Made by a program: the position numbers and the translations under genes. DNA of 64,000 nt, from assembly GCF_963576545.1 (NCBI RefSeq), contig NC_083647.1, forward strand, positions 310,001 to 374,000, in the 5' to 3' direction. The DNA is from Limanda limanda (lineage: Eukaryota; Chordata; Actinopteri; Pleuronectiformes; Pleuronectidae). The notes under the pieces were generated by a model that saw nothing but the letters and a program-made list of their open reading frames with translations, ran no database searches and was not told where the DNA came from. Below are positions 57,801 through 64,000 of the stretch, piece after piece (the stretch's first letter is position 1; every line of letters starts with the position of its first letter).

Positions 57801-60800
57801 CCGCAGTTGTCTGGATGTAGTTATGCTGGCGCGCTGTAGAACAAGCCAACAAGTGAAGCTGTGTCGCTAACATTAAGTTAGCAGTCTGACTATACGAGAC
57901 CCGCAGTGTACCACAACCAGAGTTACATTTCAGGGGGTGGAGCGAAACACCGAGCTAAGCTGTGTTGCTAACTAGTACTAAGCCAGATAGCTGAGCGTCA
58001 GTAACCTAACTAGCAGTTAGTTTTCCACAGTAGGTCTTCTGCTTTATTTTAAGGCCACCGTTGTCTGGATGTGGTTTGACTGACTTGCCCTAAGTACAAC
58101 GAGCCAGCGAGTGAAGCGGTGTTGCAGGTGTTTTTGGCCTTACCATTAACATTAGCAGAAGTGTGTATGCCCGCAGTTGTCTGGACGTAGTTAAGCTGGC
58201 GCGCTGTACAACAACGGCCAAGGCTGGGGTTCACGTTGGTGCATGTCGGTGACAACTTGGCGTTTCTTTTTGCTCTCGCATATTCTCCTTATATGATCAA
58301 GTCAAATAAAGTTTACTGGATTTGCTAACATTTAATTTATACAAAGCATATTTACCTAATGTTTACGTTTTAGTTATTTGAATAAATACACTTTTAAATT
58401 CATATATTTCAGTTTATCTTTTTTATTTTAAAATATTGCTTAATGTTTATTAGGGCCAAAAATCATTTTCTGGTGTTGCCTTTTCAAATGAGTTGGCATG
58501 TTCTATTTGTTACCAGCTCCATGTCCGATAGCAGAATGGCAATGTCAGCTTTTGTGCGATCCACTTGTCTTGGTCCGTCGTCATTATAGTTGACAGTGAA
58601 ACTGAATTGTTCCCACACATCAGACTTAAATTATGAGGGAGGGTCTTCACAATCCTGTCTGTCTGCGATCGCCATGATCACGAGCCTACAGCACCGGCCT
58701 TTCTCTCAAGTTGTCTCTCTGAATTTGAGACCCGTAGGGACACAAATCCGTTCAGCATTTGTGTTCAATTGGTACACGCGAGTGCCGTATCGGTTTGGAT
58801 ACACCCTTCGTTGCTGTTCATCCAAAGAAACTGCTTTAACCTGACACACCAGATATATGCCTGGCAGTGTGGATTATTCGGACAGAACTGGCAACTCCTT
58901 AGCTTTAGTTCCTCTGCCTCCCCCTCAGAGCAAGAGGCTGCTCCACATCTGGACAAAGGCCATAAAACCAACATTTCACCCTGGAAAGAAAACCAGCTCA
59001 TTTTATTGGCTGTCTAAAGCAATGTGAGAATAATGTTTAAACTTTCTGTGATTTATTTCAATATTGTTTTTTAATTAATTTCAGGTAATTTGATCAAATC
59101 GCTACTCAGAGATCATGAAAGCTTATTTGAGAATTCAGAAGTCGGATACGCATCTACGCATTTACCATATGAACACACAACAACTAGTAAAGATATGTTC
59201 TTATTTCCCTTGCCATTTTGCAGGATGCATGTATGACTTAGTAATGTTTATAAATGTTATAATAGTTCATTATACTGTGTTCAAAATAACTTTATTGATT
59301 TATACTGATCCTTAAGTGATTACCTTTAGATAATCTATATTTGTGTTATTCATTTTATGTTTTACATTGTTTTTTCGTTTGGTTTGCCATACAGTGAATT
59401 TTTATTGGGTCATGGTTAGGGTTGCAAAGGGGCGGACAATTTCCGGAAACTTTCCATGGGAAGTTAAGCTCGGGAACTTTGGAAATTTTAAAACATTTTT
59501 TGCAAAAGTAAGCCTATAACAGGGATCTTAAATGTAGTTGAAAACAAGACTAGGCAAGCCTAGCTCAGCTGGAGCCTGGATTCAGCTAGTTGGGAACATT
59601 GTCTGCCAGAAACGTAAACCTATGACTTTCTGTTGTGTTTTGAACGTCTTTGTCATACTTTGCATATTGATTACTTGTTCATTTTAATACCATGTTTATT
59701 TGTATACAGTAGGCTAACTTTTTACAGCAGTGAGAGTAGGATGTATGTACTGTATGTCCACACAAAAGTACACCATCGTCTCGATTACTCGCAGGTGTTG
59801 GGGTCCTACGAAAAAGGACGTTGGGCGACTTACGATAATAAAAGTAATTACCGCAGTTTAAAGGCTGAGCAATAAAAACATCATTCAAAACTCTATTTTA
59901 AAGGATGTAGCTAGCTATTGTAAACCAAATTGACAGAATTAATGGATTTGTGTTTTATTTTCTCTCAACCCGATATGATCAAACGCGTGCTGTATCCATT
60001 ATCGATTGACAACACAGGAACAAAATTGTCTAGCTGGCAAGTGGCTAACTTTAGCAATTGTAGATCTTGCAGCATGATCTTGGTTTAAACAACAGGATTT
60101 AATGCAAATTCAGTTGAATTTCAACCCTGCACTGTGCATTCCTCCATCACAACACATCGCAGCAAAACGCCCAAAACCATAGACTTGAGAGGCTTGACTA
60201 AATGCTTTAATTTTACATTTAGAATGGGACTTTTTTTCAGGGGGGGTCATAGGGAATACATTTATTATAGCGCTCCGTTTAGTTTGATGCAGTCGGACTT
60301 GGTGGTGCTGTGACCAAGCTGTGGAAGTGTCTGTGGTCTCTGCGTCCATAGGCAGGGACTGTATGTTTATTTTTTGTAAGTCATATCGTCATCATGATAT
60401 TAAACAACGTTATCGATATCAAATGTTTTCCTAATTCCGCACACCCTTAGCAATCACATGATTTTACATTTGGACTTACAATGGATTCTAACCATTTTCA
60501 GATGGAACAGAGCCGTCCCACATGCACTATGAGAATGATGAGAACTACTTCCGAGGCTACGAGTGGTGGCTCATGAAAGAAGCCAGGAAGAGGAACCCCA
60601 ACATCACACTCATAGGTATTTTTTTTTTGCTGCTCTGTACGTCAAAAACAAACTGCTGATAGGTAAAAATCCAAAGAACAGGTGGAGCATATGAGAATGT
60701 AATACTGAGAGATTGATTATATGTTCGAAATATGCCTTATACTTCTCTAAATGGATATCAAGGCCATATTTCAAGACCTTGGTTTTACAACTTATGCAAG

Positions 60801-61399
60801 TTCCTTCCTGCAGCAGTAAGACAGTGCAACCACAACTGCACTCAGTTGACATCACCCACCAATTTCTGGACTGCACTTAAGCCTAAGGTTTCCTCTTGTT
60901 CAATTAATAGCTAATGTGCAGTCTGTTTTACTGTAAATATTCTAACACTGTACATATTCTGATTACACTGTATATATTATTTATATTCCATTCTTATTAT
61001 TATTATTCTTATTCCATGGATAATAAACCTTGCTTAATATATTGTTTACTTAACTTTACTGATCTCTATTTTTGACTGTGGTCTTTGCTGCTGTAGCACT
61101 GCAAATTTTCCTGTTGTCGGACTCAAAGAATTATTTTATTTTTATCTTTATCGTATCTTTTAAAACAGCTGGAGCCATTTTTTTTTCATGATACTTTTCA
61201 TTGGTGGTACACAAAGCATCCTCAGCTTTGCGTGTGTGTGTGTGTGTTTCTTGATGCAGGGTTACCCTGGGCGTTTCCTGGTTGGGTTGGCCATGGCAAG
61301 AACTGGCCCTATGACTTCCCAGACATTACTGCAGCATATGTGGTGAACTGGATCCTTGGTGCCAAGCAGTACCATGATCTGGATATTCAGTATGTTGGG
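51697..61399 (+). CDS. galc: Galactosylceramidase gene (galc), exons 1-5, 3' part outside window
   Basis: Galactocerebrosidase is a lysosomal GH59 glycosidase that removes galactose from galactosylceramide and psychosine, lipids of myelin. Exons: 51697-51840, 51939-52007, 52090-52153, 60502-60615 and 61260-61399, total 531 nt (177 codons), with GT-AG sites and matching phases throughout. The N-terminal [20 protein letters not shown] is a signal peptide. Then come [57 protein letters not shown] and [10 protein letters not shown], all as in human GALC (TIM-barrel start). The proton donor in WNE and the nucleophile are in exons not in view. The start has no in-frame alternative as good. It is divergent from syne3. 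The third intron is 8.3 kb because of nested transposons; introns 1 and 2 are only 98 and 82 bp. Confidence 0.97.
51939..52007 (+). CDS. galc: galc exon 2
   Basis: 23 codons, [20 protein letters not shown] then LFK. The human sequence is [20 protein letters not shown]. The acceptor is TTCCTCCAG and the donor AAA/GTAAGT. Confidence 0.97.
52090..52153 (+). CDS. galc: galc exon 3
   Basis: 64 nt, [20 protein letters not shown] then T. The acceptor is CTGTCTTCAG and the donor ACTG/GTGAGT. It ends in phase 1; exon 4 completes the Asp codon. The conserved EIGGD lies at the substrate side of the barrel in GH59. Confidence 0.97.
52154..52420. other. galc intron 3 start, no feature
   Basis: Unique-looking intron sequence before the Tc1 element. 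Confidence 0.4.
52421..53964 (-). mobile_element. Tc1/mariner element, complete but dead
   Basis: 1544 bp. Terminal repeats CAGTCCCTGACAAAAGTCTT on the left and inverted on the right, flanked by TA (52419-52420 and 53965-53966). It lies in galc intron 3, with its transposase antisense to galc. The ends are intact, and extra TA-flanked symmetry confirms the borders. Confidence 0.97.
52740..53603 (-). pseudogene. Tc1-like transposase, inactivated
   Basis: The N-terminal frame 53343-53603 has a Tc1 helix-turn-helix ([32 protein letters not shown]) and a second DNA-binding part ([11 protein letters not shown]). After a frameshift near 53335 the catalytic part follows: KVDFSDETS (first Asp), [11 protein letters not shown], then [10 protein letters not shown] and [11 protein letters not shown]. 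In active Tc1 enzymes the second Asp sits in QQD(G/N)APxH; here it is Ala. A stop also falls just after SYIPNH (near 52928). So it has three lesions and no activity is expected. Confidence 0.93.
53967..54331. other. galc intron 3, no feature
   Basis: Short unassigned stretch between the Tc1 element and the next DNA element. Confidence 0.4.
55386..56700 (-). pseudogene. hAT transposase, internally deleted (ZBED5/GTF2IRD2-like group)
   Basis: The N-terminal frame 56197-56697 starts in a basic region (KRRKRK, SKKRKVD) and has [20 protein letters not shown] and [12 protein letters not shown], a BED-like zinc finger. In another frame near 56090-56190, [20 protein letters not shown] holds the catalytic-core Asp. 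The C-terminal frame 55386-56102 resumes at [14 protein letters not shown] and ends with [27 protein letters not shown] and [13 protein letters not shown], the dimerisation region. About the middle third of the protein is missing and one frameshift separates the blocks, so it cannot work. Confidence 0.88.
56687..57090 (+). repeat. 29-bp minisatellite, about 13-14 units
   Basis: The unit CTCCGTCTCACTCCTG followed by variable CTTCTCTCCTTTT repeats every 29 bp from 56687 (next starts 56716, 56745) to about 57064. Three unit variants (CTTCTCTCC, CTTCTTTCC, TGTCTTTAC) recur in the order A-B-C, a higher-order pattern. As 29 is not a multiple of 3, all three plus frames stay open; the 142-206 residue serine/leucine-rich frames are artefacts. 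Confidence 0.95.
57480..57721. mobile_element. Harbinger-like MITE, copy C
   Basis: 242 bp, the shortest of the three copies. AGGCTCCAGTATGCTTCTAC on the left, ...CATAAATTGGCCT on the right. The TAA duplication is exact (57477-57479 and 57722-57724). The interior is reduced to a near-perfect palindrome: 18-bp arms at 57628-57645 and 57651-57668 with a 5-base centre. Confidence 0.88.
57722..58220. repeat. Tandem internal repeats, unit about 369 bp
   Basis: TAAGTACAACGAGCCAGCGA starts at 57722 and again at 58091. GTTGCAGGTGTTTTT and GCCCGCAGTTGTCTGGA recur with the same spacing. The segment before the second copy (TTTAAGGCCACCGTTGTCTG at 58048) matches the segment before the nested insertions (54850). 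One unit is therefore interrupted and the other is not. Confidence 0.85.
58440..58675 (-). pseudogene. BED zinc-finger remnant of a hAT transposase
   Basis: [14 protein letters not shown], stop, [19 protein letters not shown] and then, in a shifted frame, [11 protein letters not shown]. The W in KSDVW and the HL...H arrangement are BED-finger hallmarks. It is likely the 5' coding end of the element beginning near 54332. Confidence 0.65.
58681..59415. other. galc intron 3, no assignable feature
   Basis: Possibly the 5' flank of the BED hAT. Open frames at 58765-59017 overlap on both strands and carry no domain. Confidence 0.4.
59420..60150. mobile_element. Non-autonomous DNA element, copy 2 (TAGGGTTGCAAAGGGGC end)
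   Basis: Opposite in orientation to 20323-21165. It starts TTAGGGTTGCAAAGGGGCGG then GGAAACTTTCCATGGG. The stretch 59860-60150 matches the reverse complement of 20960-21085 (GAGCAATAAAAA, CATTCAAAACTCTATTTTAA, AATTTCAACCCTGCACTGTG). The far end is truncated near 60150. The two copies together show both termini of the family. Confidence 0.7.
60502..60615 (+). CDS. galc: galc exon 4
   Basis: 114 nt. After the base completing Asp it reads [20 protein letters not shown] then [17 protein letters not shown]. The human sequence is nearly the same ([20 protein letters not shown]). The acceptor is CATTTTCAG and the donor ATAG/GTATTT, phase 1. Confidence 0.98.
60740..61060 (+). repeat. LINE 3' end remnant in galc intron 4
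   Basis: [20 protein letters not shown] near 60775-60830 resembles the last coding residues of fish LINEs ((N/S)SF.PAAVR..N), followed by an AT-rich 3' UTR with TTATTATTATT and ATAATAAACCTTG. Short and decayed. Confidence 0.45.
61260..61399 (+). CDS. galc: galc exon 5
   Basis: 140 nt: [44 protein letters not shown]. The human sequence is [20 protein letters not shown] and [22 protein letters not shown]. It ends GGG/GTATGT in phase 0, directly before the exon that should encode IWNE with the catalytic acid. A (GT)n run sits in the polypyrimidine area before the acceptor (61230-61248). Confidence 0.97.
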
Positions 61400-61469
61400 G
61401 TATGTAGTAAGTTACTTAAAATCTCCCCCCTGATCAAGTGCCATGCTATGTAGAATGAAACTGCCCTCT

Positions 61470-62450
61470 TACAGTGGCTGCACTAAAAAGTATGCAACTT
61501 TTTTTCCTTTAAAATAATAATAGTAATAAGAATACTCTTCTAGTTTGGGTTCATTATGTGACTGCCTGTAAGACAGATTCCCAGCCCAGGAGGGTTGTTT
61601 TCGGCTGAAGGCTGCTCGTGAAGGAGGGGGGATATGCTGTAGATGGAAGGGTCTGGGGACCTGAATAACGCTGATGTGGTGTAGAGCTGCACTGTGGAGG
61701 ATGATAAGGAGGCTCTTCATGTCCTAGCTCTTTATGAGGTAGCCCCACGTGGAATGAACGATCCCTAAAAGGAGGCAGAGCGCTCTTGGTTGCTGATCTG
61801 CTCTGGTTTGCAGAACCTGATCTGGTATTAACCTTGATTCCCTGGATCTCATGCATCACCTTGCCCAGGAGGTTGACCGCATCATCTCTTAGTGTTTGTT
61901 CTTCAGAGTCTGGCCACGGGGGTGGCGGTTCAGGCCACTCCTCTTCAATGACATTGGTCTTTGCTGGAATGAAGTGGACTGGTGCGGGATAAAAGGCTCA
62001 GGGGAGCGACTAACTACACCTGGCTCTCGTTGTTTGAGGCTGCGTATGTTCTCCACAAGCGTCCTCGTGTCGTCTCTTGAGTAAGTGAAGCTGCTCAAAG
62101 ACCCTATGGATGGCTAATCGAGACCTGTAGAGCTGTGTGTTCTCCTCCCTTATCATCCCCAGTCCCTTGTGGAAGCCGGATGAGCCATATTTTTCTTCAG
62201 GTTCTCTTCCACCAAAGGGTGGGTATTGGGGGGATGATGATTAGTGAAAGTTGCGTCTGGGAGTCTCCCCCCATTGATAGAACCCCTTCTCACCTGTGTT
62301 CGTGCTGTGCTCATGCGATGTGTTGCCTGTGTACTACGAATTGGAAAGTCCACTTCGTAGTCATCCATATGAAGTGGTGGATGTCTTTGGACGGGCTCCT
62401 CTGCTTTATTGTTGCATCTTTATCCTTGAGTAAAGACTCCGGCTAGAAGG
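61470..62450 (-). pseudogene. Gag-like coding remnant, possibly BEL/Pao LTR retrotransposon
   Basis: Minus-strand frames cover nearly 1 kb with few shifts. 62153-62368 starts MDDYEVDFPIRSTQATHRM. Then comes a basic piece near 62030-62100. 61850-61960 has EEEWPEPPPPWPDSEEQ, TLRDDAVNLLGKVMHEI, and 61554-61859 is rich in Pro, Ser and Arg. The composition and the DDYEVDFP and WPEPPPPWP patterns recall the gag leader of fish BEL/Pao-type retrotransposons. I see no capsid, protease, RT or LTR here, so this is tentative. It lies in galc intron 5, antisense. Confidence 0.35.
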
Positions 62451-62679
62451 ACCAAAATATTGGTGAGGATTATATTCAAGGACTGTATTTTCTGAACTTA
62501 TTCTGATTAGCCGATTCTGATTCCAGCTCCGCTCCAGGTGGGCCTGCTAAAACGTGGCTCAGACGGCTTCTATCTCTGACAACCCTTTATTTGCAACAGC
62601 ACAGTACAAACATATGCCTATGAAAGGCAGGGCAGAATGGGTGTGGCATGGTTGTGGTAATTTCGGATATAGTAAAAGC
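62451..62679. other. galc intron 5, no feature
   Basis: Unassigned sequence between the gag-like remnant and the hAT copy. It might include part of an LTR, but no repeat partner is in the window. Confidence 0.3.
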
Positions 62680-63080
62680 TAGGGCTGAACGATTTGGGAA
62701 AATATTCTAATTGCGATTTTTTTCCCCCCAATATTGCGATTGCGATTTAATTTTTTTATTTGATTGATTTTTTTTCCCAACAAAACGTAATGAATGATTT
62801 AAATGACCAACATAATATTAATACATTTAGTGTAAAATATTCTTTAAAATTATAGGTGTCTTACTGCTCCCAAGTCAGTAACATTTCACACAACTGAAAC
62901 ATAGAATTTGCCTCTACTATACTTTGAAAATATTTTGTAAAATCAAAGTAAATAAAGTTATAAATAAACGGAGAAATGCAGAGACCACAAAGTCAAACAG
63001 TACAACTGCATGTATGAACAGTTTCCTGAAGCTAATGAAATGGTCCCACTCCTCAGACTTAGATTTTTAACCCTTTCGCA
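62680..63080. mobile_element. hAT-like element, second copy of the ado-carrying family (reverse)
   Basis: Begins TAGGGCTGAACGATTTGGGA and matches the right 400 bp of 10848-11795 in reverse complement (e.g. CTACTATACTTTGAAAATAT, CATTTCACACAACTGAAACA, CCTGAAGCTAATGAAATGG). It is cut at about 63080, where another hAT terminus starts, so the part that would correspond to the ado segment is not in view. Confidence 0.85.
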
Positions 63081-63257
63081 GGGTTTCCCTCAGAAAACTT
63101 GCTAAGCCTGGTGGTAGGGCCGCTAGAGAAGCCGACCGGCGGCTGACCAACGGCCGACCCTGTTTTTGTAAAAAAAAAATGTTAAAAGTTGAAAGGAATT
63201 TTGAAATTATGACAATTATGTGTTATTGTAAGACATTTATTAACAATACTTATTAAC
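63079..63257. mobile_element. hAT terminus of the ZNF862-like family (reverse of 31700-31861)
   Basis: CAGGGTTTCCCTCAGAAAAC, then GCCTGGTGGTAGGGCCGCTA and AGACATTTATTAACAATACT match the reverse complement of the right end of the intron-bearing hAT (27160-31861). Only about 175 bp is present before another repeat begins. Confidence 0.8.
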
Positions 63258-64000
63258 TAGTGCTGTCAAAAGATTAAAATTTTTAATCGCGATTAATCGC
63301 AAATTTGTATCTATTCTAAATGTCCCTTCATTTATTTTTTTTCCATCATTTTTTTTCCGTTTTAATGCTCTTATCAACATGGAAAAGTGGATTGACCTGC
63401 TTTATGCAAATGTTTTATTTAATTGAAAAAAAACATTGCCAAACAGGGCGGTACAAAATAAAATTATAAAGTGCACATTTCAGGTGAACAAGGACTCAGC
63501 CTATAGTGCAGTTAAACCATGGCTTAATATTAAAAAAATTCAAGTTTGCTGTGAACATAGCAGTCAGGCCTCTTATTTCAGAAACAATGAACCATAACAG
63601 TTAGGTTACCAATAAAAGGTAAGCGTACTACTTCTTTGCTTTCAGCCAGCTACTCAAACAGACAAGCAACAAGATAACAAACAAACAAAATACACAGGCA
63701 AGTGTCGGCCTACTTTGAAATAAATTAAACACAGAACTTTGTAGGGCTATTTGAGTCCTCCCCATATTTGTGGAAAATTTATGAAATAAGAAGTACCCTA
63801 TTTTTAAATAAATAAAACCATATAGCTGCAGCCTAATAGTGTAACGGACTGGGTTTATGTTTATGTTTGGTTTTGACGTTCAGTAAAACACTGTGTTGAA
63901 GGAGCGTTCTGATGTCTGAGGGTCAGTGAAGGGGTCGGGGTGGGCCATGTGACTGTTTGGACCAATAGGATGGGCTTGTTTTGGGATCGGGGGCCAATGA
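63258..64000. mobile_element. hAT-type element continuing past the window (AGTGCTGTCAAAAGATTAAA end)
   Basis: AGTGCTGTCAAAAGATTAAA, then TTTTTAATCGCGATTAATCG is a common fish DNA-element terminus. Its other end is not in the window and where it stops is unknown. The last 150 bp (63850-64000) may be unique intron. Confidence 0.5.

Larger units (their letters stand above)
54332..58680 (-). mobile_element. Larger BED-finger hAT element containing later insertions
   Basis: The left terminus CAGGGCTCCAGACTAACTTT at about 54332 is a fish hAT end. On the minus strand, 58675 down to about 58450 reads [26 protein letters not shown] and then, after a shift, [10 protein letters not shown]. That is a BED zinc finger of a hAT transposase, with a stop after its first codons and the catalytic part deleted. 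Between them lie internal tandem copies (about 54848-58220), into which a Harbinger MITE and another hAT inserted. The right terminus was not found, so the outer border at 58680 is a minimum. Confidence 0.55.

Noticed and set aside
1..64000. Prokaryotic or viral system, CRISPR array, rRNA
   Set aside because: No regular direct-repeat/spacer structure, no operon-like gene packing and no rRNA sequence was seen; everything coding is fish gene exons or transposon remnants.

Overview
The window looks like teleost fish nuclear DNA, probably from a percomorph. Genes are split into many small exons by GT-AG introns. The spacer is AT-rich and packed with fish-type transposons: many hAT elements with 8-bp target duplications, Harbinger-like MITEs, Tc1, L2/CR1-like and L1/Tx1-like LINEs, tRNA-SINEs and microsatellites. 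Two host genes are recognisable. They lie head to head, and both run off the window.

The minus strand carries the 5' part of syne3 (nesprin-3, a LINC-complex protein of the outer nuclear membrane). A probable non-coding first exon ends at 45940. Eleven coding exons run from the ATG at 42971 down to 1192. They join in phase into 690 codons of spectrin-repeat sequence with intact splice sites. The C-terminal repeats and KASH membrane anchor lie beyond the left edge. The plus strand carries exons 1-5 of galc (lysosomal galactosylceramidase, GH59) from 51697 to 61399, 177 codons. The catalytic-acid exons lie beyond the right edge. A nearly full-length LINE (about 48640-51620) fills much of the shared 5' spacer and ends about 77 bp before the galc ATG.

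Region by region: 1-8.6 kb holds syne3 exons 12-8 with LINE fragments and small DNA elements. 8.6-14.3 kb is an intron with two hAT elements, one containing a decayed piece of the host gene ado. 14.4-24.2 kb is an intron with hAT, LINE, SINE and Harbinger debris. 24.25-26.05 kb holds exons 6 and 5, with a hAT ending 8 bp from the exon 6 splice donor. 26-40.7 kb is a very large intron with an intron-bearing hAT transposase pseudogene and at least six other elements. 40.7-46.1 kb holds exons 4-1. 46.1-51.6 kb is the shared spacer. 51.7-61.4 kb is galc, whose third intron (8.3 kb) holds a Tc1 element and a stack of nested transposons. 61.4-64 kb is intron with a gag-like coding remnant and three abutting hAT-type ends.

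The most unusual item is at 10848-11795: a non-autonomous hAT-like element, with terminal repeats and near-perfect 8-bp target duplications, carrying a GC-rich decayed copy of the 5' half of ado (2-aminoethanethiol dioxygenase). Also notable are a nested Harbinger/hAT insertion whose empty site survives in a neighbouring tandem copy (54.85-58.2 kb), and several insertions dated relative to each other by exact target duplications. No prokaryotic system, CRISPR array, rRNA or functional tRNA gene was seen.
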